Source: Luteimicrobium xylanilyticum
GTDB taxonomy: Bacteria; Actinomycetota; Actinomycetes; Actinomycetales; Cellulomonadaceae
Length of the DNA: 64,000 bases
Direction: 5' to 3'
NCBI RefSeq assembly: GCF_009429125.1
Contig: NZ_CP045529.1
Span: 4,030,001-4,094,000, forward strand
Shown: positions 15,647-23,655 of the stretch, piece after piece
How the letters are laid out: every line of letters begins with the position of its first letter
Numbering within the stretch: the stretch's first letter is position 1
Translations under genes and position numbers: made by a program
The notes under the pieces: model-generated
What the model was told of the DNA's origin: nothing
What the model saw: only the letters and a program-made list of their open reading frames with translations
Databases searched by the model: none

Positions 15647-16973
15647 CGACGAGCCCCAGCACGAGCCACACCCCGGCGACCTCGAGCGCGAGGTGGCTCG
15701 CCAGGACGAGCACCGCGACCACGATGACCACCCCGACGGCGGGCACGACGGTGTGCAGCACCCGCCGCTCGGTGCGCCGGCCCACCACGTAGTACCCGAC
15801 GACGGCGACGTGGAGGAACACGAAAGCCGTCAGCGCGCCGACCGTGACCATCGACGAGAGCAGGTCCAGCCCGTCCGACTTCAGGGCCGCCGCGACGGCG
15901 ATGACGAGCGTCGCGACCGCCGAGACGACGATCGCCACGCGAGGCACCCCCGTGCGGCGGCTCACCGACGCCAGCCCGGCCGGGAGCTGCCCGTCGCGCG
16001 CCATGCCGTACATCAGCCGGCTCACCGCGGCCTGCGCCACGAGCGCGGACAGCACGGGCCCCACCGCGCGCGCCGTGGTGACCGTCGTGCCGAACCACGA
16101 CCCGATCGAGTCGCCGATCATCGTGTAGAAGACCGTTCCCTGCTCCTCGGGGTGCGCGGCGAGCTCGGCCGGCGTCGTCGTCATCAGCAGGGCGCCCAGG
16201 TAGGTCTGGAGGACGAAGAGGACGCCCGCGAGCACCAGGCAGAAGATCAGGGCCTGGCCGACGCGCCGCGGGGAGCCGGTCGTCTCCTCGGCGAACGTCG
16301 CGATCGCGTCGAAGCCCAGGAAGGCGAGCGCCGCCACCGAGACCGCCCCGAGCACGCCGGTGAGCGTGAACGAGTCGAGTCCGGTCAGCGGGGACAGCCA
16401 CGGCCGGGCCGGGCCGTCGTGCACGAGGACGACGACGGCGCCCACGCAGAAGCCCGCCAGGATGAGGATCTCCACCGCGAGCGAGACGATGCCCACCGTC
16501 GCCGCGAGCCTGACCCCGCCGAGGTTGAGGGCCGTGATGATCACGACCGCCGCCGTCGTGAACACCCACACCGGGACCGTGGGCAGGAGCGCGTGGCTCG
16601 CGATCCCCGTGAAGAGCGCCGCCAGGCTCGGGATGAACAGGTAGTCCAGGCCGATCATCCAGCCGGCCATGAAGCCGGCGCGGCGCCCCAGCCCCGCGGT
16701 CGCGTACGCCGAGACGGAACCGGCGCGCGGCACCGCGACCGACATGCGCGCGTAGGACCAGGCGGTGAACGCCATCGCCAGGGTCGCCACGAGGAACACC
16801 AGCGCGACGGCGCCGTCGCTGCGTGCGTCCAGCACGCCGAACGTCCCCATGGGGGCGGTCACGCCGATGAAGAGGAGCCCGTAGACGACGAGGTGCCGCA
16901 GGGAGAGGGTCCGGTGCAGCCCGCCCTCGGGCGCGGACGGCGCCTCGGGGGCCAGATGGTCGGGTCGGGTCAC
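15585..16973 (-). CDS. APC-family amino-acid permease
   Basis: About 462 residues, 12 hydrophobic helices, APC superfamily. LVVYGLLFIGVTAPMGTFG at the start of helix 1 and AVPRAGSVSAYATAGLG match the family's substrate-binding unwound regions, and FLGFDAIATFAEE is the usual helix-6 motif. The GTG giving VTRPDHLAPEAP is my choice, about 40 residues before helix 1; starts further upstream are possible. The 3' end overlaps the convergent membrane gene. The imported compound is unknown; an amine or amino acid is likely. Its place inside the glycosyltransferase cluster suggests it may supply a precursor, an inference. Confidence 0.78.
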   Translation of the reverse strand: MTRPDHLAPEAPSAPEGGLHRTLSLRHLVVYGLLFIGVTAPMGTFGVLDARSDGAVALVFLVATLAMAFTAWSYARMSVAVPRAGSVSAYATAGLGRRAGFMAGWMIGLDYLFIPSLAALFTGIASHALLPTVPVWVFTTAAVVIITALNLGGVRLAATVGIVSLAVEILILAGFCVGAVVVLVHDGPARPWLSPLTGLDSFTLTGVLGAVSVAALAFLGFDAIATFAEETTGSPRRVGQALIFCLVLAGVLFVLQTYLGALLMTTTPAELAAHPEEQGTVFYTMIGDSIGSWFGTTVTTARAVGPVLSALVAQAAVSRLMYGMARDGQLPAGLASVSRRTGVPRVAIVVSAVATLVIAVAAALKSDGLDLLSSMVTVGALTAFVFLHVAVVGYYVVGRRTERRVLHTVVPAVGVVIVVAVLVLASHLALEVAGVWLVLGLVVMVLRARREARASAAPGRAG

Positions 16974-17056
16974 CGCTGGGCTCAGCTCCTCGGTCGCGGA
17001 CGGCTGGTCTACCGGGTCGCCCAACACCGCCGGGCCGACCCCGATTCCATCGTCGC

Positions 17057-17776
17057 TCAGCGCGGTGCGACGAGCCGGACGAACGTCCGCCCGTCCCGGA
17101 CCCACCGGGCGCCCGCCACGAGGCCGGCTGCCGCCGCGTGCGCCGCCAGGGCGTCCGCACCGACCTCGGCCCACGCGAACGGGAGGCTCCGCCGTCCGGC
17201 GTCGTCGGTCACGACCGCCTCGAAGGTCCGGTCGCGGGCCGCGACCGGGTCGGTCTCGACCACCACCGCGCCCCATGGCGCGACGAGCTGCGCGCACCGC
17301 GCGAGCAGCCCCGACGGGTTCCCGCCGATGCCGATGTTCCCGTCGAGCAGGAGCACCGTCCCCCAGCCGCGCGCCACCGGCAGGGGCCCGAAGACCGACC
17401 GCTGCAGCACCGGCAGCCCCCGGTCCCGCGCGACGGCGACCGCCGCCGCCGACACGTCGATCCCGAGCGCGGGCATGCCCTCACGCAACGCCGCGTGCAC
17501 CATCCGGCCGGGGCCGCAGCCGACGTCGAGCACCGGGCCACGCGCGTCCCGCAGGACCGCGACGTCGACGACGTCGGCGGGCCCGGCGTAGCGGCCGACG
17601 TCGAGGACGCCGTGCCCGGTGGGGACGGTCCGCCCGGCGCCCGCGTGGTCGGGCACCCGCACGAGCCGGAGCCTGCCCGCGCCCGCGGCGAGGGCGGCCT
17701 CGTAAGGCCGGCCCCCGCCGGCGGCGAACAGCCCGTCGGGCGGTGCCGTGCCGGGCGCGGCGTCGAGCGCGGTCAC
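17057..17776 (-). CDS. class I SAM-dependent methyltransferase
   Basis: A 239-residue Rossmann methyltransferase with motif I VLDVGCGPGRMVHAAL (about residues 82-97), acidic GIDVSAAAV (motif II) and LLLDGNIGIGGNP (motif IV region). It is the last gene of a three-gene run with DUF2064 and GT2 genes, each overlapping by 4 bp. It could methylate the sugar or lipid product of those enzymes; the substrate is not evident. Confidence 0.8.
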   Translation of the reverse strand: MTALDAAPGTAPPDGLFAAGGGRPYEAALAAGAGRLRLVRVPDHAGAGRTVPTGHGVLDVGRYAGPADVVDVAVLRDARGPVLDVGCGPGRMVHAALREGMPALGIDVSAAAVAVARDRGLPVLQRSVFGPLPVARGWGTVLLLDGNIGIGGNPSGLLARCAQLVAPWGAVVVETDPVAARDRTFEAVVTDDAGRRSLPFAWAEVGADALAAHAAAAGLVAGARWVRDGRTFVRLVAPR

Positions 17777-18480
17777 GACGCCACCCCCGACACCGGCCCG
17801 AGGGAGCCCAGCCCGGCGGCGACCCGCGCGACGCGACTCCCCGGCGCCAGGCCCGCGACCGCCCGCAGGTCGTCGACCGTGTCGACGTCGACGAGCTCGT
17901 CGAGCAGCCGCACGCGCAGTCCCGCGCGCTCGAGCCGTTCACGCTGGCGCTCGCCGGTGTCGTCGCGCGACATCGGGACGCCTCGCACGAGGTCTCCGCG
18001 CCGGCCCGCGCGCGGCGCTTCCCCGCCGAGCCCGAGCGCCCAGTACCCCCCGTCGGCGGCGGGTCCGAGCCAGGCGTCCCGGTCGCCGCCCGCGGGGGTC
18101 GCCAACGCCTCGAGCGCGGGAGCGAGGTGCGCGGCCGTGACCTGCGGCGTGTCCATCCCCACCAGGAGGAACGGCTCGTCGAGGCGGTCGAGCAGCCCGC
18201 CGAGCCGCACGTCGAGGGGTCCGCCCGGCTGCCGCAGGACCTCCCAGCCCGCGGCCTCCCCCGGCAGCGCCGGGCGTGGCGCCCCACCCGGCCGGCCGCC
18301 GTCGGACCGGCCGAGGTAGAGGATGCGCCGGCCCGCCGGCACCTCGGCGAGCACCGCCAGCGTGTCGGCGAGGCAGGCCGCCGCGACCGACGCCGCCTCG
18401 ACCGCGGCGAGCGGAGGGCAGAGCCGCGTCTTGACCAGCCCGGGCAGGCACTCCTTCGCCACGACGACGAGCGCCGTCAC
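17773..18480 (-). CDS. DUF2064 / TIGR04282-like glycosyltransferase
   Basis: A 235-residue GT-A-like nucleotidyl/glycosyl-transferase fold. N-terminal VVVAKECLPGLVKTRLCPPL matches the nucleotide-binding loop of the DUF2064 family; LVGMDTPQV is the counterpart of the metal-binding SDxP motif; GPAADGGYWALGLGG is its signature. Members of the TIGR04282 group have been annotated in arsenosugar gene sets in other bacteria, but no radical-SAM ArsS is here. The ATG and stop overlap neighbouring genes by 4 bp. Donor and acceptor unknown. Confidence 0.78.
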   Translation of the reverse strand: MTALVVVAKECLPGLVKTRLCPPLAAVEAASVAAACLADTLAVLAEVPAGRRILYLGRSDGGRPGGAPRPALPGEAAGWEVLRQPGGPLDVRLGGLLDRLDEPFLLVGMDTPQVTAAHLAPALEALATPAGGDRDAWLGPAADGGYWALGLGGEAPRAGRRGDLVRGVPMSRDDTGERQRERLERAGLRVRLLDELVDVDTVDDLRAVAGLAPGSRVARVAAGLGSLGPVSGVAS

Positions 18481-19226
18481 GCCGCCACCCCGTCCGTCGC
18501 CGGCGCCGTGGACGGTTGCACGTACGACGCTTGCGTCGCGAGGAGCCGCGACATGTCCCGGACCGCGGTGATCGTGCCGCGCACGGTGCCCGTGACCTTC
18601 GACCGCCCGACGCGCGGCCGGTAGGCCACGTCGACCTCGTCGATCCGCCAGCCCGCCGCCGCGGCCCGGAGGAAGACCTCGAGCGGGTACCCGCTGCGTC
18701 GGTCCGCGAGCGCCAGCCCCAGCAGGGCGTCGCGCCGAGCCGCGCGCATCGGGCCGAGGTCGTGCACCTGCCGGCCCGTCCGACGGCGCAGCTCGGCCGC
18801 GAGCACCGCGTTCGCCAGCCGGGCGTGGGCCGGCCAGGAACCGCGGGCCGGCCGGCGGCGACCCAGGACGAGGTCGGCCTCGCCCCCGAGCACGGGAGCC
18901 GTGACGCGCGGCAGCTCGGCCGGGTCGAACGAGCCGTCGGCGTCGCAGAACGCCACGACGTCGGCGGTCGCCGCGAGCAGCCCCGCGTGCGCGGCCGCGC
19001 CGTAGCCGCGCCGGTCCTCGTGCACGACGACGGCGCCGTGGGCCCGGGCGACGTCCGCCGAGCCGTCGGTCGAGCCGTTGTCGACGACGATCGCGCGATG
19101 ACCGGACGGCATGCGGGCGAGCAGCCCCGGGAGGGCCGCAGCCTCGTCGAGGCAGGGCAGCACGACGTCGACGAGGGCCGGCGGGACCGGGCCGCGGTCG
19201 GGGCTCGGGGACGCAGGAAGGTTCAC
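18477..19226 (-). CDS. GT2-family glycosyltransferase
   Basis: A 249-residue inverting GT2 transferase of the DPM1/UPP-sugar type: VVLPCLDEAAALPGLL, IVVDNGSTDGSADVA, the metal-binding DADGSFD (DxD) and, further on, GRSKVTGTVRGT as in polyprenyl-phosphate glycosyltransferases. No C-terminal membrane helices, so it is a soluble or peripheral enzyme. First gene of the GT2-DUF2064-methyltransferase run, divergent from the response regulator, with the cluster motif between. Confidence 0.85.
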   Translation of the reverse strand: MNLPASPSPDRGPVPPALVDVVLPCLDEAAALPGLLARMPSGHRAIVVDNGSTDGSADVARAHGAVVVHEDRRGYGAAAHAGLLAATADVVAFCDADGSFDPAELPRVTAPVLGGEADLVLGRRRPARGSWPAHARLANAVLAAELRRRTGRQVHDLGPMRAARRDALLGLALADRRSGYPLEVFLRAAAAGWRIDEVDVAYRPRVGRSKVTGTVRGTITAVRDMSRLLATQASYVQPSTAPATDGVAA

Positions 19227-19267
19227 CCTGCCGACGCTAGGGAGGCGGGTCCCGGCGCGGGTCCGGA

Positions 19268-19289
19268 AAGTCTTACGAACCGCGGACGG
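19268..19289. promoter_or_regulatory. cluster motif, copy B (candidate response-regulator site)
   Basis: Contains TCTTACGNNCCGCGNACGG on the plus strand and matches copy A at 13869-13890 in 17 of 22 positions. It lies between the divergent GT2 operon and the response-regulator gene, so it could serve autoregulation and control of the cluster. Confidence 0.5.
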
Positions 19290-19348
19290 TCCGCCCTCCG
19301 GGGTGCCCGCGGGCCTTGCGAGACCAGTCCCGTGCCTACCCTGGAGCG

Positions 19349-20113
19349 GTGGTCACTGTCCCCGTCGACGCGCACGACGACCTGCTCACGGACCGCCGTG
19401 TGCTGGTCGTCGAGGACGACCCCACGGTGCGGGAGGTCGCGTGCTCGTACCTCGCGTCCGCGGGGTTCCTCGTCGACGAGGCCGCCGACGGCGTGAGCGC
19501 GCTGCGCGTGGCCGCCCGGGCTCGCCCCGACCTGGTCGTGCTCGACCGGATGCTCCCCGGCCTGGACGGCGTCGAGGTCTGCCGGCGGCTGCGCGCCGAG
19601 CACGGGACCGCCGTCGTCATGCTCACCGCGCTCGGCTCGACCGAGGACCGCATCACCGGCCTCGAGGCGGGCGCCGACGACTACCTCGCCAAGCCGTTCT
19701 CGCCGCGCGAGCTCGTCCTCCGGGTCCGGTCGGTGCTGCGCCGCAGCGTCGGTGAGCTCACGCCCGAGTCGGCGTTCGACCTCGGGCCGTTCCGGCTCGA
19801 CCCCGCGCGCCGGATCATCACGAAGCGCGGCGCAGAGCTCGCGCTGTCGCTGCGCGAGCACGACCTGCTCGCGTTCTTCCTCAAGCATCCCGACCAGGCG
19901 TTCAGCCGCGACCAGCTCCTGCGCGCCGTGTGGCGGTGGGACTTCGGCGACCTGTCCACGGTCACGGTCCACGTCCGCCGGCTGCGCGAGAAGATCGAGG
20001 ACGATCCCACGCGGCCCACCTGGCTCACGACGGTGTGGGGCGTGGGCTACCGGTTCGAGGCCGACGCGCCGCCCGGCACCCGCCCTGCGGAGCCACCCGG
20101 AGGCCGGTCATGA
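19349..20113 (+). CDS. OmpR/PhoP-family response regulator
   Basis: About 254 residues. Receiver domain (about residues 13-125) with acidic pair in VVEDDPTVRE, phosphoacceptor Asp in VVLDRMLPGLDG, Thr in VMLTALGS and Lys in DDYLAKPF; then a winged-helix output domain ending VHVRRLREKIEDDP and TVWGVGYRFE. The GTG in the first clear reading is taken as start; a TTG 11 codons earlier is possible. Its stop overlaps the kinase ATG. It probably controls the adjoining cluster through the repeated motif in the two divergent gaps. Confidence 0.88.
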   Translation: MVTVPVDAHDDLLTDRRVLVVEDDPTVREVACSYLASAGFLVDEAADGVSALRVAARARPDLVVLDRMLPGLDGVEVCRRLRAEHGTAVVMLTALGSTEDRITGLEAGADDYLAKPFSPRELVLRVRSVLRRSVGELTPESAFDLGPFRLDPARRIITKRGAELALSLREHDLLAFFLKHPDQAFSRDQLLRAVWRWDFGDLSTVTVHVRRLREKIEDDPTRPTWLTTVWGVGYRFEADAPPGTRPAEPPGGRS

Positions 20114-21276
20114 TCCCCCTTCCCGACCTCGGCGTGATCGTCGCCGTCGCGCTCGCCTGCGCCTGCGCCGTCGGGCTGGTCGGCCTCGGCGTCCTGCGGC
20201 TCGCCCGGCGCGCGAGCCTCACCGCCCAGCTCTGCGTCGTCGTGCTCGCGGCCGTCCTCTCGGTGGTCGCGGGCATGGTCGCGGTCGCCCGGGCGATGTA
20301 CCTGTCGGGGCACGACCTCGTGGTCGCGATGTGGGTCGCTGGCGTGTCCGGGGTGGTCGCGGTCGCCGTCGCGCTCGTGCTGGGACGAGGACTCGTCCAG
20401 GACGTGAGGCGCGCCCGGTCGCTGGCCCGCGAGGTCGGCGAGGGACGCACGGTCCGGGCCGCGGTCGCGGGCAGCTCCGAGCTCGCCGCCCTGACCGCCG
20501 AGCTCGCGGCGACGAGCGAGCGACTCGCCGAGGCGCGGGCGGAGGCCGAACGGGTCGAGCGGTCGCGCCGCGACCTGGTGGCCTGGATCTCGCACGACCT
20601 GCGCACGCCCCTGGCCGGGCTGCGCGCCATGGCGGAGGCCCTCGAGGACGGCCTGGTCGACGACCCCGCCCGCTACCACCGGCAGATCCGGCTCCAGGTC
20701 GACCGCCTGTCCGGGATGGTCGACGACCTGTTCGAGCTGTCGCGCGTCCACTCCGGGACGCTCGCACTGTGCATGGAGCCGGTCGCGCTCTACGACCTCG
20801 TGAGCGACGCCGTCGCCGAGCTCACGCCCCTCGCCCGAGCACGTGCGGTCACGCTGCGGCAGACCGGCCCCACCGATCTGACCGTCGTCGGCGACGCACG
20901 CGAGCTCGCTCGCGCCGTCGGGAACCTCCTCATGAACGCGCTCCAGCACTCGCCGGCCGGTTCCGAGGTGATGGTCTCGACGACGGCGGAGCCCGGCGAC
21001 CGCGTCGCCGTGTCGGTCGTCGACGCGGGCGGCGGCATCCCCGAGGCCGACCTGACGCGCGTCTTCGAGGCGGGCTGGCGCGGCTCGTCGGCGCGCACCC
21101 CCGAGACCGTCGACGACGCCGCCGACCACGTGCGTGCGACCGGCGCCGGCCTCGGGCTCGCCATCGCGCGGGGCATCGCCGAGGCCCACGACGGCGGGAT
21201 CCGCGTCCGCAACGTGCCCGGCGGCTGCCAGTTCGACGTGCTGCTCCCCCGTCTCGACACGACGATGGTCGGGTGA
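20110..21276 (+). CDS. sensor histidine kinase
   Basis: A 388-residue kinase with about three N-terminal membrane helices (residues 8-100) and almost no extracytoplasmic domain, a HAMP-like linker, the HisKA box with phospho-His in LVAWISHDLRTPLAGLRAMA, and an ATPase domain with NLLMNALQHSP (N box), VVDAGGGIPE (G1) and GAGLGLAIARGIAEAHDG (G2). The lack of a sensor domain suggests it senses within the membrane. ATG overlaps the response-regulator stop; its own stop overlaps the phosphatase GTG. Confidence 0.88.
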   Translation: MIPLPDLGVIVAVALACACAVGLVGLGVLRLARRASLTAQLCVVVLAAVLSVVAGMVAVARAMYLSGHDLVVAMWVAGVSGVVAVAVALVLGRGLVQDVRRARSLAREVGEGRTVRAAVAGSSELAALTAELAATSERLAEARAEAERVERSRRDLVAWISHDLRTPLAGLRAMAEALEDGLVDDPARYHRQIRLQVDRLSGMVDDLFELSRVHSGTLALCMEPVALYDLVSDAVAELTPLARARAVTLRQTGPTDLTVVGDARELARAVGNLLMNALQHSPAGSEVMVSTTAEPGDRVAVSVVDAGGGIPEADLTRVFEAGWRGSSARTPETVDDAADHVRATGAGLGLAIARGIAEAHDGGIRVRNVPGGCQFDVLLPRLDTTMVG

Positions 21277-21923
21277 GCACCTCCCCCGATCCCCAGCTCG
21301 TCCTCGTCCGCCACGGCGAGACGGAGTGGTCGCTCGACGGCCGGCACACCGGCACGTCCGACATCGCGCTCACCGGGCACGGCGAGGAGCAGGCCCGCGC
21401 AGCGGGTGTCCTTCTCGCGTCCCGGGTCGCCTCCGGGCAGCGTTTCCGCACCGTGCTCACGAGCCCCCGGCTGCGCGCCCGGCGGACGGCGGCCCTCGCC
21501 GGGTTCGGAGGCGCCGTCGTCGACGGGGACCTGGCCGAGTGGGACTACGGTCCCGTCGAAGGACGGACGTCCGCACAGATCTCCGCCGAGACCGGAACGG
21601 ACTGGGAGATCTTCCGCGACGGGGTGCGCGTCGTCGGGCTCGAGCACGCGGCCGTGCCGCACCCGACCCCTGGCGAGACGCTCGACGACGTCGCCGCCCG
21701 GACCGCGCGCGTCGTCGAGCGGGTGCTGCCCACCCTCGAGGCCGGCGACAGCGCCCTCGTGTTCGCGCACGGGCACGTGCTGCGCATCCTCGCCACCACG
21801 TGGCTCGGCCTGCCACCCGCGACGGGTGCGCTCCTCGAGCTCGGGACGGCCTCGATCTCGCTGCTCGGGTTCGCACACGGACGCCGGAGCCTCGAGGGCT
21901 GGAACCAGTCCTCGGGCGGCTGA
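21273..21923 (+). CDS. histidine phosphatase (phosphoglycerate mutase-like)
   Basis: A 216-residue branch-2-like histidine phosphatase. Catalytic RHG is in LVLVRHGETEW; the proton-donor Glu region is GDLAEWDYGPVEGR; the second His is in LVFAHGHVLRIL. It is coupled to the kinase gene by a GTGA overlap. Close relatives act on sugar phosphates or phosphoglycerate; the substrate here is unknown. Confidence 0.85.
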   Translation: MSTSPDPQLVLVRHGETEWSLDGRHTGTSDIALTGHGEEQARAAGVLLASRVASGQRFRTVLTSPRLRARRTAALAGFGGAVVDGDLAEWDYGPVEGRTSAQISAETGTDWEIFRDGVRVVGLEHAAVPHPTPGETLDDVAARTARVVERVLPTLEAGDSALVFAHGHVLRILATTWLGLPPATGALLELGTASISLLGFAHGRRSLEGWNQSSGG

Positions 21924-21941
21924 CGCCCGGCGCGGCGGCCC

Positions 21942-22661
21942 TCAGGCGACGCCGAGGTACGCCGCCTTGACCGCGGGGTCGACGAGCAGGTCCTTTCCCG
22001 GACCCGTCGTCGTGACCTCGCCCGTCTCCAGGATGTAGGCACGGTCGGACCGCGAGAGCGCCTGCTGGGCGTTCTGCTCGACGAGCAGCACCGTCGTCCC
22101 CTGGTCGTGGATCTCGCTGATGATCCTGAAGATCTGCTGGATCACCATCGGGGCGAGGCCCATCGACGGCTCGTCGAGGAGCAGGAGCTTCGGGCGGGCC
22201 ATGAGCGCGCGGCCGATCGCGAGCATCTGCTGCTCACCGCCCGACATGGTCCCGCCCACCTGCGTCTTGCGCTCCGCGAGCCGCGGGAACAGCTCGAAGA
22301 CGTTGTCGAGCGTCGCGTCGTGCTCGGCCTTCGTCTTGAAGGTCCGCGCGTAGGCGCCCATCTCCAGGTTCTCGATCACGGTCATCCCGGGGAACACGCC
22401 GCGACCCTCGGGCGCCTGCACGACGCCCGCGACCACGCGCTCGTGCGCCTTCATCCGGGTGATGTCGCGGCCGTCGAACCGGATCGTCCCCGTCGAGAGC
22501 GGCCGGATCCCGGAGATCGCCCGCATCGTCGTCGTCTTCCCGGCCCCGTTGGCGCCGATGAGGGTGACGAGCTCGCCCTCCTCGACCGTCAGCGACACCC
22601 CGCGGACCGCCTCGATCCGCCCGTAGGAGACGGAGACGTTCTCGAGCTCAAGCAGTGGCAT
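21942..22661 (-). CDS. livF: branched-chain amino-acid ABC transporter ATP-binding protein LivF
   Basis: A 239-residue ABC ATPase. Walker A is GANGAGKTT (about 36-44), signature is SGGEQQMLAIGRAL, Walker B is LLLLDEPSMGL and the H-loop follows in VLLVEQNAQQAL. The QNAQQAL sequence and short length are typical of LivF. It is the last gene of the liv operon and its start overlaps the livG end by 14 bases. Confidence 0.92.
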   Translation of the reverse strand: MPLLELENVSVSYGRIEAVRGVSLTVEEGELVTLIGANGAGKTTTMRAISGIRPLSTGTIRFDGRDITRMKAHERVVAGVVQAPEGRGVFPGMTVIENLEMGAYARTFKTKAEHDATLDNVFELFPRLAERKTQVGGTMSGGEQQMLAIGRALMARPKLLLLDEPSMGLAPMVIQQIFRIISEIHDQGTTVLLVEQNAQQALSRSDRAYILETGEVTTTGPGKDLLVDPAVKAAYLGVA

Positions 22662-23655
22662 CGTCGGGCACTCCCAGGTAGGCGGCGATCACGGCCGGGT
22701 TCTCGCGGATCTCGGCCGGCAGGCCCTCCGCGATCTTCCGGCCGAACTCCAGGACGACGATCCGGTCCGTCACGCCCATGACGAGGCGCATGTCGTGCTC
22801 GATGAGGAGCACCGTGAACCCGTCGTCGCGGATCTTGCGGACGAGCTCCTGGAGCTGCTCCTTCTCGGCCGGGTTGAACCCGGCGGCCGGCTCGTCGAGG
22901 CACAGCAGCTTCGGCTCCGTGGCGAGCGCCCGGGCGATCTCGAGCCGCCGCTGGTCCCCGTACGGCAGGTTGCGCGCCTGGTGGGTGGCGCGCGCCCCGA
23001 TCCCGACGAACTCCAGCAGCGCCATGCCGCGGTCGATCGCGTCGCGCTCCTCGCGGCGGTGCCGCGCCGAGCGGAAGATCGCGCCCGGCACCGAGGTGCG
23101 GTGCCGGGCGTCCGTCCCGACGACGACGTTCTCGAGCGCTGTCATGTCGCTGAACAGGCGGATGTTCTGGAACGTCCGCGCGATGCCGAGGCGCGTGATC
23201 TCGTTGCGCTTGACCCGCACGAGCGGCCGGTCGTCGAAGACGACCCGGCCCGACGACGGCCGGTACACGCCCGTCATCGCGTTGAACGCCGTCGTCTTGC
23301 CGGCGCCGTTGGGGCCGATCAGACCGAGGATCTCGCCACGCCGGATGTCGAACGACACGTCGTCCAGCGCCGTGAGGCCGCCGAACTTGACGGTCACACC
23401 CTCCATCCGCAGGAGCGGCTCACCGACCTCCGCGTGCACGGTGCGGTCGGCCGCGACGATCTCCGCGACCGTCGCCGCGTCCGCGAGCTCCGGGCGCACC
23501 GTAGCGAGGTCGACGTCGATCTCCTCGACCTCGCCGTCAGGCAGGTCCTGCTCGCGCACGTCCTCAGAGGACATGATCTCGTCGTCGGGCGAGAGGAACT
23601 GCTCCTCGCTCTCGGCGCCCGCCCGGAGGGACTCGGGGCTGTTCGGGTCGCTCAT
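22648..23655 (-). CDS. livG: branched-chain amino-acid ABC transporter ATP-binding protein LivG
   Basis: A 335-residue ABC ATPase: Walker A GPNGAGKTT, Q-loop FQNIRLF, signature LPYGDQRRLEIARAL, Walker B LLCLDEPAAG, H-loop LIEHDM and the LivG end VPDDATA. It carries an unusual 80-residue acidic N-terminal extension (Asp/Glu-rich, for example EEIDVDL), absent from standard 255-residue LivG. The ATG overlaps the livM stop by 4 bp. Confidence 0.9.
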   Translation of the reverse strand: MSDPNSPESLRAGAESEEQFLSPDDEIMSSEDVREQDLPDGEVEEIDVDLATVRPELADAATVAEIVAADRTVHAEVGEPLLRMEGVTVKFGGLTALDDVSFDIRRGEILGLIGPNGAGKTTAFNAMTGVYRPSSGRVVFDDRPLVRVKRNEITRLGIARTFQNIRLFSDMTALENVVVGTDARHRTSVPGAIFRSARHRREERDAIDRGMALLEFVGIGARATHQARNLPYGDQRRLEIARALATEPKLLCLDEPAAGFNPAEKEQLQELVRKIRDDGFTVLLIEHDMRLVMGVTDRIVVLEFGRKIAEGLPAEIRENPAVIAAYLGVPDDATA

